From Candidatus Woesearchaeota archaeon (GTDB lineage: Archaea; Nanobdellota; Nanobdellia; Woesearchaeales; ARS49): a stretch of 13,678 bases of DNA. Made by a program: the position numbers and the translations under genes. The notes beneath the pieces are model-generated. The model made no database searches. It was not told the origin of the DNA and saw nothing but the letters and a program-made list of their open reading frames with translations. The stretch lies in the NCBI GenBank assembly GCA_019323575.1, contig JAHWHB010000041.1, positions 1-13,678 of the forward strand, read 5' to 3'. Shown piece by piece: positions 4,701-11,146 of this stretch (position 1 is its first letter; every line of letters starts with the position of its first letter).

Positions 4701-6002
4701 TCACCTCAACAACCGGTCAAGCTTTTCGCTTGCAATCTTATAATGACTCCTGCAACGTGAATGTTTAGAGGTATCAAACATGTCCCCCTCATGAGCAAAC
4801 CTTGCCAGGCAGTCGCCAGAGCAGGTCCACTTCAAAAAACACCTGCTGCAGTGATCCATATTCTCATTATGCCTTGACAACAATAAACCACGTTTATCTT
4901 CATCTATTTCAAACTTTCCATAATCAGGATTGAATTTTCCAAAGAAAAAGAACTCAGACCTCGGATCGCTCTTAAGAGTTATTTCATAGCAGGAACTCAC
5001 AAAACCTTCCGGAGTCACACAAAAATTAGTACCTGCACCACCACAGTAAAAACGACTCACCTTGCTCAAATTGCCAAGAGAGGTAGTCAAATCAAAACCT
5101 GCCTGCTCAGCAGTCTCCATAACCCTCAAATAATTCTCACAATAAACATCATGATCAGGCTCCCTCCACTTTGTAGTAGCGCAGCGGCCGCACTCATACA
5201 AAGGCTCAAAATGAACCCTTCTGGTCTTAACCTTGTTCATAAAGAAATCCAGCAGTTCATCAAGCCGGTTAACACCAAGAGCAGTAATAGTGGTACGAAC
5301 ATTATACGGGTAATTAACCTCGTTTAACCTTGCAAAAACAGCCATAACAGCCTCATAACTGCCGCTCAAATGAGGGTACAAAGGCTTGTACAAAGGACGC
5401 TGAGCATTCTGAATATCCTCAGGACCATCCATAGAAACCTGAATCCTGTCAAAATTATCAATCATCCAAGAAATCTGCTCATCAGTCAAAACACCATTAG
5501 TAACAGTGCTAAGCCTCACCTCAAGATTATGCTTTGCAGCCTCACTCTTTGAGTAACCCACAATCTCAGCAACAGTATCCCACGCAAAAGCAGGCTCGCC
5601 GCCTCCGTGAAAACTCACACCAATCTTTTTTGCATTGAGTTTCAGCGCGTTCTCAACAACCAAGTCAACACCCGCTAGAGCAGTCCTCAAATCAACAGTC
5701 TTCTTCTCAATACCAGCGCTCGCATAACAATAAACACACCTCAAATTACAATCAGACGTGGGAAAAATAGTAACATAAGTAGGATTAAACTCCTCAAAAA
5801 CAAGCTTAGGGACAAAATCAACAACCAAGCCGGCGTCCTTGAAAAGCTTCAGCTTATCATCAGGAACATCATCAGAACCAAGCCACTTCTTATACTCAAG
5901 CAAAAGAGCCTTGTTAACCAGACTAACAGACCTATTCAAAGGAGAAAAAACAACATACTTCCCATCCCCGCGCTTCCTGATAAAAACATCCTTTGAAAGC
6001 AT
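4701..6002 (-). CDS. Radical SAM/SPASM peptide-maturase-like enzyme
   Basis: 433 residues. Residues 1-70 form a small N-terminal domain (FIRKRGDGKYVVFSPLNRS, then LLLEYKKWL and LKLFKDAGLVV) of the sort that can act as a degenerate peptide-recognition (PqqD/RRE-like) element. The radical SAM core has C85-x3-C89-x2-C92 and the GGGEP motif (133-137). The C-terminal SPASM domain is complete: C320-x12-G333-x4-C338, then C385-x2-C388-x5-C394-x3-C398 and C417, enough for two auxiliary Fe-S clusters. Relatives cut SAM to a 5'-deoxyadenosyl radical and form thioether or carbon links in peptides, or act as anSME-type enzymes; the exact chemistry here is unknown. Its TGA lies inside the Shine-Dalgarno region of the first peptide, so enzyme and substrates look translationally coupled. 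The ATG at 6002 fits a TATA element 27 nt upstream. Confidence 0.9.
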   Translation of the reverse strand: MLSKDVFIRKRGDGKYVVFSPLNRSVSLVNKALLLEYKKWLGSDDVPDDKLKLFKDAGLVVDFVPKLVFEEFNPTYVTIFPTSDCNLRCVYCYASAGIEKKTVDLRTALAGVDLVVENALKLNAKKIGVSFHGGGEPAFAWDTVAEIVGYSKSEAAKHNLEVRLSTVTNGVLTDEQISWMIDNFDRIQVSMDGPEDIQNAQRPLYKPLYPHLSGSYEAVMAVFARLNEVNYPYNVRTTITALGVNRLDELLDFFMNKVKTRRVHFEPLYECGRCATTKWREPDHDVYCENYLRVMETAEQAGFDLTTSLGNLSKVSRFYCGGAGTNFCVTPEGFVSSCYEITLKSDPRSEFFFFGKFNPDYGKFEIDEDKRGLLLSRHNENMDHCSRCFLKWTCSGDCLARFAHEGDMFDTSKHSRCRSHYKIASEKLDRLLR

Positions 6003-6024
6003 TTTACTTACTCAAAAGTAACAA

Positions 6025-6032
6025 TATATAAA
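6025..6032 (-). promoter_or_regulatory. TATA element of the radical SAM-peptide operon
   Basis: TTTATATA on the minus strand, centred 27 nt before the ATG at 6002; no other promoter is seen between it and the peptide genes. Confidence 0.65.
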
Positions 6033-6060
6033 CTTTTTGTAGTAAAAATAACACAAAACC

Positions 6061-6068
6061 CTTAAATA
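6061..6068 (+). promoter_or_regulatory. TATA element for the 6105 gene
   Basis: CTTAAATA, divergent from the radical SAM promoter 30 nt away. It places transcription start near 6090, just before a strong Shine-Dalgarno site GAGGTGAT (6094-6101). Confidence 0.55.
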
Positions 6069-6104
6069 CAGCGCAATTATAACAATACACAAAGAGGTGA
6101 TATC

Positions 6105-6317
6105 ATGAAAAAGATATTAGCAGGATTATTAGCAGTCGGAAGTGCACTAGCTCAAACAACAGGAGACTGGGGAAGAGCAATAGGCACAGACATGATGCAA
6201 AAGCCGATGTACAGCGGAACCCACACAGTCATCATGACAATCTTCCTTATCGGCCTGACAATAGCAGTCTGGCTATGGGCAATAAAGCTCTGGAAAGAAA
6301 TCAAAAGAATGAAGTAA
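6105..6317 (+). CDS. Small signal-peptide and membrane-segment protein
   Basis: 70 residues. Residues 1-16 (MKKILAGLLAVGSALA) look like a cleavable signal peptide with an ALA-Q cleavage site. Residues 17-40 would then lie outside the cell and residues 42-62 (HTVIMTIFLIGLTIAVWLWA) form a membrane helix, followed by a basic cytoplasmic tail (KLWKEIKRMK). No family recognised. A strong Shine-Dalgarno site and a TATA element support it. It is divergent from the radical SAM-peptide operon with about 100 bp between starts, so co-regulation is possible; an export or immunity role would be a guess. Confidence 0.75.
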   Translation: MKKILAGLLAVGSALAQTTGDWGRAIGTDMMQKPMYSGTHTVIMTIFLIGLTIAVWLWAIKLWKEIKRMK

Positions 6318-6324
6318 AAAATCA

Positions 6325-6338
6325 CCACTCTTAAGTGG
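6325..6338 (+). terminator. Small hairpin after the 6105 gene
   Basis: CCACT/AGTGG with a CTTA loop, 8 bases after the stop. It is short and lacks a T-run, so termination is uncertain. Confidence 0.3.
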
Positions 6339-6353
6339 CTAATGATAGAAAGA

Positions 6354-6361
6354 TTTATATA
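6354..6361 (+). promoter_or_regulatory. TATA element for the methyltransferase gene
   Basis: TTTATATA followed by a T-rich stretch, centred 27 nt before the ATG at 6385; leaderless arrangement. Confidence 0.65.
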
Positions 6362-6384
6362 TTCTTTTTTATTATTTTTCTCAT

Positions 6385-7542
6385 ATGGAAAAAGAAGACC
6401 TGGCTTCAAACGACATATATAGAATAATAGCGCCAGTCCTATTGACAGAACAGCACGACTTTCTATTTCGCAAAATCAAAGCATACATGCGAAATTACAG
6501 CTGCGAAACACTAGGCATATTCGGAACAGGACAAGAAGCACGCCCCTTTGGGGAACGCCTGCCTGAGTTATTCAAAATCAACCCAGACTTAAACGTTATC
6601 TTTCTTGATATCAACCCGAAAGTACTATTTGGAGGAGAAGAAAACGGAAAACCTACAAAAGGACTTGAAGAGTTCATAATGGAAAAAGAATGGAGTGCGG
6701 GAAGAACACCAGTAGAAGGCCTGCCAAACGGAGGCGAAACAAAGACTTACTTTTTCGTACAACACAACTTCAAAGAAAAATTCCCATTTAAAAGAGGCAG
6801 TATTGACTGCATAGACTCCACACTCTCTCTCCACCACGCAACACAAAATTATGAACTAATACGCAAAATCACAAGAGACATATACAGAATACTTTCACCA
6901 GGAGGACTATTCCACTGGGGAACAGGAATCTCAGACATGAAATACTCCAACAAAAAAATGGAAGAAATCCGAAAAATAACAGCAGAAACACTCGGAATAA
7001 AAACAGCAGTAATAGATGAAAGAGACTTACCACACACATATACAACAGGCTCCAAAAACCCAGACCTCACAATCACAGTAGAATTATTCAAGAAAAACAA
7101 AGAAGACAGAAAAGAACCAGGCCAAGGCCTAATCAGAATACCAGTCAAACCAGAAGACGCAGAAAAACTAAGAACAGCATTATACAGAAAAGGAATGTTT
7201 GAACAAAAATATGAAAACAATATGCTAACAATACCATTGATTGACCCGAACAGAGAAGAAGACAGAACAGGCCATCTTGCAGAAGTGGACAGGCACTACC
7301 TGATCGTACTAGACATCCTAAAAAGAAAACTGCCAAAAAACCTAGGAATAAACGCAAGAGAAAATGCAATAAAAGCGATATTAAAAGAATGGTCAGACGC
7401 AAGACAAGGAATAGTCGAATATTACACCAGACCAGAAGACCTCAAAGAAATACTTGAGAATCAGGGCTTCTGGAATATACGAATATACCCTAACAGAAAC
7501 AACCTTCTAAGCAACATCATAGCAATGCGCCCCCATCTATAA
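6385..7542 (+). CDS. Class I SAM-dependent methyltransferase-like protein with extra C-terminal region
   Basis: 385 residues. Residues 40-185 show a Rossmann methyltransferase fold: glycine motif I LGIFGTGQ (43-50), the acidic end of strand 2 in VIFLDIN (71-77), QHNF (126-129), motif IV IDCIDSTLSLHH (140-151) and the helix-strand unit YRILSPGGLFHWGTG. The SLHH plus ILSPGG pattern is like small-molecule and lipid methyltransferases of the UbiE/MT11 type. Residues 190-385 are an unassigned, charged helical extension longer than the standard fold needs. Substrate unknown. It lies 68 bp after the 6105 gene with its own promoter and converges on the VOC gene with 3 bases between the stops. Confidence 0.7.
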   Translation: MEKEDLASNDIYRIIAPVLLTEQHDFLFRKIKAYMRNYSCETLGIFGTGQEARPFGERLPELFKINPDLNVIFLDINPKVLFGGEENGKPTKGLEEFIMEKEWSAGRTPVEGLPNGGETKTYFFVQHNFKEKFPFKRGSIDCIDSTLSLHHATQNYELIRKITRDIYRILSPGGLFHWGTGISDMKYSNKKMEEIRKITAETLGIKTAVIDERDLPHTYTTGSKNPDLTITVELFKKNKEDRKEPGQGLIRIPVKPEDAEKLRTALYRKGMFEQKYENNMLTIPLIDPNREEDRTGHLAEVDRHYLIVLDILKRKLPKNLGINARENAIKAILKEWSDARQGIVEYYTRPEDLKEILENQGFWNIRIYPNRNNLLSNIIAMRPHL

Positions 7543-7545
7543 AAT

Positions 7546-7962
7546 TCAAGCAGGCTTCCTTCCAATATCCTCATTAAACATCAGCAAGTAGCCGTCAGGA
7601 TCCATAACAAGAAAACCCTTCACGCCGACAAGCTCATTGTCCTTCTTGAACCAATACTCTTTTGGAGGCTCCTTGACAGGATAATTATTCTGTTCAAGGC
7701 TTTCTAGAAACGGAAGAATGCTCTTGACCTCAATCTGAAAATGAACACCCCTGCCCCTCGGATACTCCAATTCCCCTGTAAACCATGCAGAATCCTCAGA
7801 ATCATTCTTGCCATCAATCATAAGCTGAGAGCCTTCCAAGGAAAGGAAAGCAAACAATTCTCTTTCATATTCTATTTTGAAGTTAAGGATTTTAGTGTAA
7901 AAGTCCAGACTCTTGTTAAAATCAGAGACACTAAGTTCCGGAATGAGCTTGTTGTATTGCAT
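7546..7962 (-). CDS. VOC-fold (glyoxalase/bleomycin-resistance type) protein
   Basis: 138 residues, one VOC domain length of two beta-alpha-beta-beta-beta modules. Diagnostic segments: IPELSVSDFNKSLDFYTKIL near the N-terminus, GRGVHFQIEV in the middle and FLVMDPDGYLLMFNED near the C-terminus. The first metal-ligand histidine of true glyoxalases is replaced, so it is closer to the bleomycin-resistance branch; it may bind rather than convert a small molecule. The ATG at 7962 is chosen over a GTG two codons upstream because a TATA element lies 28 nt before it. Base use is more balanced than in neighbouring genes, a weak hint of recent transfer. Confidence 0.85.
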   Translation of the reverse strand: MQYNKLIPELSVSDFNKSLDFYTKILNFKIEYERELFAFLSLEGSQLMIDGKNDSEDSAWFTGELEYPRGRGVHFQIEVKSILPFLESLEQNNYPVKEPPKEYWFKKDNELVGVKGFLVMDPDGYLLMFNEDIGRKPA

Positions 7963-7985
7963 AAACACAAATTAAAATAAAAAGA

Positions 7986-7994
7986 ATATAAAAA
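7986..7994 (-). promoter_or_regulatory. TATA element for the VOC gene
   Basis: TTTTTATAT-type element on the minus strand, centred 28 nt before the ATG at 7962. Confidence 0.55.
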
Positions 7995-8006
7995 TTTGCT
8001 GGAAAC

Positions 8007-8020
8007 ATTCTTAAAGAATA
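8007..8020 (+). promoter_or_regulatory. Palindrome and TATA-like element before the 8037 gene
   Basis: ATTCTT-A-AAGAAT is a 13-bp palindrome (8007-8019). Its TTAAAGAATA half lies about 24 nt before the GTG start, so a regulator bound there would overlap the core promoter. The match could also be chance in AT-rich DNA. Confidence 0.4.
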
Positions 8021-8036
8021 AAACATTATCAATAAC

Positions 8037-8981
8037 GTGGAATTCACACAAGAATCATACGACCAGTTAATACAAGACGTCAAAACAGTACTGCTCACAT
8101 TACGAGAAAACTCACAAACAGACCAAAGAATCAAAAACTGCCTGGTAGCAAACATCAATACACTATTCCAATACACATACAACATCTACCACTCACACGC
8201 AAAAGAGCTCGGAGCAAACGAAATAAGAGAATACGAAAAACAATACGCCCAGGCAGTAAACATGCTGCAGAGCTTTGAAAGATACGGACTTAACGAAGGC
8301 TCAGAAGACATCCAAAACGAGCCGTACTGGCACTTCTATTTCACATTCATAGACCCAGACCTGCAAAAATGCCAGGAAATGGTGGACAAGTGCAACATAC
8401 GCATCTACGTAAACCCAAAAATAAAATGTTTTGCAGAAGCAATAACAGAAATCGTGAAAAACTATTACGCGATAACCGAAAGAAAAAGAGGACTATTATA
8501 CTTCAAATTCCCAAAAAGAGCAGACCTCCAAACAATAAACAGAGCAGACAAAATAGTGCTGTACCTGTCAGAAGACAGCTTAAAATTCATGGAAGCAAGG
8601 CTCAGATGGCTATCAGAAAGAGGGCTGTTCGAAGACGCAACACCATTTTTCACACACAAAATCGCCCCAGGAGTCTCTGAATCCAGAAACCCATCAGAAA
8701 GGTTAATCGAAAAAATACCAATATTATGGAAAAAAATGTTCAAAAGAGAGTATGACTCAACATCATTCGGACACTTCATGACACTAGCAATACTAGGCGC
8801 ACTGCAGTCAAACCTGATAGGAAGAAAACTACGCACAATGACAGACAGACTGGCACTCGACGAAATACCGCTCCCAGAATTCAACCCGCTAACAGACTAC
8901 ATAGCAAGAAACTTCGTAGCACCAAGAGCAGCACAAATAATCACAGGAAAACCACTAAAAGCACTGGGAATAGCTGCTTGA
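8037..8981 (+). CDS. HopA1-family-like protein
   Basis: 314 residues from a GTG start; no other start fits the TATA-like element. Residues 1-90 are helical. Residues 120-260 resemble the HopA1 effector family: RIYVNPK (122-128), FKFPKRADLQT and INRADKIVLYLSEDS (157-181), TPFFTHKIAPGVSESRNPS (202-220) and SFGHF (243-247) followed by a hydrophobic helix. HopA1 was named from a Pseudomonas type III effector; related proteins occur in thioamitide and class V lanthipeptide clusters, where they act with a kinase-like partner in Ser/Thr dehydration. I recall the pattern and cannot run a profile search. No kinase is nearby. About 2 kb from the radical SAM-peptide operon. Confidence 0.5.
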   Translation: MEFTQESYDQLIQDVKTVLLTLRENSQTDQRIKNCLVANINTLFQYTYNIYHSHAKELGANEIREYEKQYAQAVNMLQSFERYGLNEGSEDIQNEPYWHFYFTFIDPDLQKCQEMVDKCNIRIYVNPKIKCFAEAITEIVKNYYAITERKRGLLYFKFPKRADLQTINRADKIVLYLSEDSLKFMEARLRWLSERGLFEDATPFFTHKIAPGVSESRNPSERLIEKIPILWKKMFKREYDSTSFGHFMTLAILGALQSNLIGRKLRTMTDRLALDEIPLPEFNPLTDYIARNFVAPRAAQIITGKPLKALGIAA

Positions 8982-9002
8982 ATTTAATACAACATCAAGC
9001 AG
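8974..9002. terminator. Hairpin between convergent genes
   Basis: CTGCTTGA (8974-8981) pairs with TCAAGCAG (8995-9002) over 8 bp around an AT-rich 13-base loop. It includes the stop codon of the 8037 gene and ends 7 bases before the stop of the 9009-9923 gene, a position that could serve both strands. Confidence 0.4.
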
Positions 9003-9008
9003 AGCAGT

Positions 9009-9923
9009 TCAAACTATCATCGCCAAAACAGGGCTGGAACAAGTGAATGTCAACCTGATAATCTCCCTGATATGATATGCAACAACAGCCTCAGGCCCAT
9101 TAGTATTTTCCAATACCTTATACCCCTTACCATACAACAAATCATCCTTGCGAGAAACCATCTCAGTTATAAGTTCAACACTCTTCTGATGATAGGCATC
9201 ATAAAACAACTGGAAAAACTGAATTTTTTTATTAAACAAGTCAAGCGTCTGTCTGGAAACTGAAAACTTTCTCTGCTTTGAAAGATAAACATAAAGAGCC
9301 AAATAACTTCTGCCAATATGCATCAAAAATGTAAGCATCTGCCAATACAACTGAGAATCACCTCTAGTGAACATACCCTTTGAAATAACCCTCCTGCAGA
9401 AAAACACAAACTTGTCAAGATTATTAGAATAACCCTCAATTTTGAACAGATTTGGATAATTCCCAGACTGAAGATCTTCATAAATCACCGCAGCCATTTC
9501 TTTAATCAGCAAAAAAGACCTCCTTATCAAAACATCATACTTCTCCTCAGTAGGCTCAGCAATATTCTCAATCACACAATACTTCTTCCTCTTTTCAACA
9601 ACAGCAAAACCCAAGAAAAACTTATCAACAATCCCCTCAATTTCAGGAATCAAAGCATCAGAATAAATATTAATCCTTATCTTATCATACCCTTTTCGAT
9701 AAATATGCGCAAGCAAAGTCTTAAACAAAGCAGGCTTGGTCTTCTCCGTAATCTCTATCTCAGTCTCCCTAAACTCCTTAATACCCGGCGCCTTGATTAA
9801 AAGATTAAAATCAACAACAGACAAATCAATCTCATCACCGCCCTTAAGCCGGAACCTCTTAACCCAATCCTTAGGCAAAGTAATCGTAAAAGAACCTCTC
9901 TGCTGAATGATTTTTCTCTTCAT
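9009..9923 (-). CDS. AbrB-PhoU domain regulator
   Basis: 304 residues. Residues 1-45 (MKRKIIQQRGSFTITLPKDW, then GGDEIDLSV) are a SpoVT/AbrB swapped-hairpin DNA-binding domain. Residues 125-300 are helical and PhoU-like. This fusion is widespread in archaea and is usually annotated as a phosphate uptake regulator, though direct evidence for phosphate sensing is limited and no phosphate transporter is in this window. The ATG at 9923 is fixed by the AbrB start and a TATA element 27 nt upstream. The operator-like region in the divergent space before the 10052 gene could be its own target. Confidence 0.8.
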   Translation of the reverse strand: MKRKIIQQRGSFTITLPKDWVKRFRLKGGDEIDLSVVDFNLLIKAPGIKEFRETEIEITEKTKPALFKTLLAHIYRKGYDKIRINIYSDALIPEIEGIVDKFFLGFAVVEKRKKYCVIENIAEPTEEKYDVLIRRSFLLIKEMAAVIYEDLQSGNYPNLFKIEGYSNNLDKFVFFCRRVISKGMFTRGDSQLYWQMLTFLMHIGRSYLALYVYLSKQRKFSVSRQTLDLFNKKIQFFQLFYDAYHQKSVELITEMVSRKDDLLYGKGYKVLENTNGPEAVVAYHIREIIRLTFTCSSPVLAMIV

Positions 9924-9945
9924 AGACTATAAGATTGAATTCGAT

Positions 9946-9954
9946 TATTTAAAA
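9946..9954 (-). promoter_or_regulatory. TATA element for the AbrB-PhoU gene
   Basis: TTTTAAATA on the minus strand, centred 27 nt before the ATG at 9923. Confidence 0.6.
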
Positions 9955-9962
9955 CTTTCTAA

Positions 9963-10002
9963 AAACATAGTTAGCATATGTTTCATAAGCGAAACATAGT
10001 TA
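9963..10002. promoter_or_regulatory. Operator-like repeat cluster
   Basis: AAACATAGTTA occurs twice in direct orientation (9963-9973, 9992-10002, period 29 bp), and TATGTTTC (9977-9984) and GAAACATA (9991-9998) form a perfect 8-bp inverted repeat with a 6-base spacer. The cluster lies between two divergent genes and touches the likely TATA element of the 10052 gene. Confidence 0.5.
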
Positions 10003-10005
10003 TAC
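9999..10005 (+). promoter_or_regulatory. Possible TATA element for the 10052 gene
   Basis: GTTATAC overlaps the second direct repeat. It would give a leader of about 25 nt that contains GGAGG (10040-10044) seven bases before the ATG. TATTTAGTT (10019-10027) is an alternative. Confidence 0.35.
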
Positions 10006-10051
10006 GGTTGTTTACTACTATTTAGTTACATCTAGTGGTGGAGGAAAGAAA

Positions 10052-10588
10052 ATGAAACAGCTAACAGATATCATTCAAAAACACGGAAGAACCCCTGCGA
10101 TAAAACCGGCAGACGGCAAAATAGCAGAACTGCACATAAACTCAAATTTCAATTTTAACTACACAGTTTTAGAATCAAAAGAGTGCATTATTCCGGTCAG
10201 TGAAGGAAAGGCAACCGCAACATATGCACAAGGCACAATTAACAACAGTGAAGAAACAAAAAAACCATCAGAACATATCAGAACCGCCGCTGTAATACTA
10301 AAAATAGAAGACAAAAACTCAACAGTGCACATTTTAGGGTACAACGATGAATTGCGAGGAATTGTTGACGACAAAAATGGCCATAGAGCAGTCGAAATCA
10401 GAAACAAGGCCACACTACACGACATGTACAAAAAGCTAGCCGATCTGGTGATTACGCACGGCAGACACATAGAAGATAAAATAAGACAAGAACAAGAAAA
10501 AGAAAAAGCCGCAGAAAACGCAAAAATCCAGGCAACACTCGACTACGCAGCAAAAATGTTTGAGAAATTGAAATACCTACCAAATTAA
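10052..10588 (+). CDS. Unknown 178-residue protein
   Basis: Begins MKQLTDIIQKHGRTPAIKPA. Residues 25-115 are beta-prone with a low-complexity loop (TINNSEETKKPSE); residues 120-178 form a long charged helix or coiled coil (IEDKIRQEQEKEKAAENAKI). No membrane segment and a single cysteine. No family recognised. The start is set by GGAGG with ideal spacing. Base composition is more balanced between strands than in most neighbours. The gene is followed by an AT-rich hairpin and then the 10656 gene, which may share its promoter. Confidence 0.75.
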   Translation: MKQLTDIIQKHGRTPAIKPADGKIAELHINSNFNFNYTVLESKECIIPVSEGKATATYAQGTINNSEETKKPSEHIRTAAVILKIEDKNSTVHILGYNDELRGIVDDKNGHRAVEIRNKATLHDMYKKLADLVITHGRHIEDKIRQEQEKEKAAENAKIQATLDYAAKMFEKLKYLPN

Positions 10589-10604
10589 TTTTTTATTAAT
10601 TAAT
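10585..10604 (+). terminator. AT-rich hairpin with T-run after the 10052 gene
   Basis: ATTAAT, a six-T run, then ATTAAT directly at the stop codon; a similar element follows the next gene. The T-run favours termination in archaea. Confidence 0.4.
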
Positions 10605-10653
10605 GAAAAAGAGCAGGAAAGAGAAAATGACAGAAGATATCCGAGGCGAATAA
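10603..10653 (+). CDS. Possible 16-residue leader peptide ORF
   Basis: ATG at 10603 gives MKKSRKEKMTEDIRGE and stops two bases before the next ATG. The internal ATG at 10627 has AGGAAAG upstream. No clear ribosome site precedes the first ATG. It could couple translation to the 10656 gene or be chance; that gene has its own GAGG site. Confidence 0.2.
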   Translation: MKKSRKEKMTEDIRGE

Positions 10654-10655
10654 AA

Positions 10656-11039
10656 ATGAAAGCAGAAACAGTATACAAAACACAAAGCGTAACGGTCCTG
10701 CCAAGTGAAAAAAGACCGTTGCATGGACTCAGTTATGAAGTCACAAAAGCAGTGATTGAGGGCGAAACAAAATTTTTTGTGGCAAAAAAAAGAGATTATC
10801 TAACAATTCCAAAAGGGTTCAACCCACAGGAAACAGATGCGAATGAAACAACCGTGATAATAACAGGAACTGACGAATCAAGAGCGAAAGAAATCGCAGA
10901 CATCCTGGAGAACGAAACAAGACTAAAAGAAATGATACGCGCAAGGAAAGCATTTGAACTTATAAAAATAGAGGCAAGAGTTGCAGGATACTCAAACATG
11001 GACCACATTTATAAAACAAAAAAACAATACGACAAGTAA
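10656..11039 (+). CDS. Unknown 127-residue protein
   Basis: Begins MKAETVYKTQSVTVLPSEKR. Residues 1-72 look like a small beta-rich domain (VTVLPSEKRPLHGLSYEV, FFVAKKRDYLTIPKGF, TTVIITGT); residues 73-127 are charged and helical (ESRAKEIADILENETRLKEM). No cysteines or membrane segments. No family recognised. GAGG eight bases before the ATG fixes the start. Same strand as the 10052 gene, 67 bp away, and similar balanced base use, so the two may form a unit. Confidence 0.7.
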   Translation: MKAETVYKTQSVTVLPSEKRPLHGLSYEVTKAVIEGETKFFVAKKRDYLTIPKGFNPQETDANETTVIITGTDESRAKEIADILENETRLKEMIRARKAFELIKIEARVAGYSNMDHIYKTKKQYDK

Positions 11040-11064
11040 AAGACATCAATTCAAAGCACATAAA

Positions 11065-11088
11065 ATAATTTTTTAATAACTTAATTAA
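11065..11088 (+). terminator. AT-rich T-run element after the 10656 gene
   Basis: AATTTTTTAATAA followed by TTAATTAA, much like the element after the 10052 gene. Pairing is weak; the T-run is the main support. Confidence 0.35.
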
Positions 11089-11136
11089 AAACCCCACAAT
11101 TCATTCCTGCCTTCGCCCACAACTTCTTGAAGCCAG

Positions 11137-11144
11137 AAAAAAAA
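11137..11144 (-). terminator. Eight-T run after the 11147-12262 gene
   Basis: On the minus strand eight Ts begin three bases after the TGA, the usual kind of archaeal T-rich termination signal; no strong hairpin. Confidence 0.4.
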
Positions 11145-11146
11145 TC

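Noticed and set aside
4345..4743. Plus-strand 132-codon open frame with internal repeats
   Set aside because: The repetition only mirrors the tandem peptide genes on the other strand.
6152..6409. Minus-strand 85-codon open frame
   Set aside because: Antisense to the small membrane protein, whose signal peptide, ribosome site and promoter are all clear.
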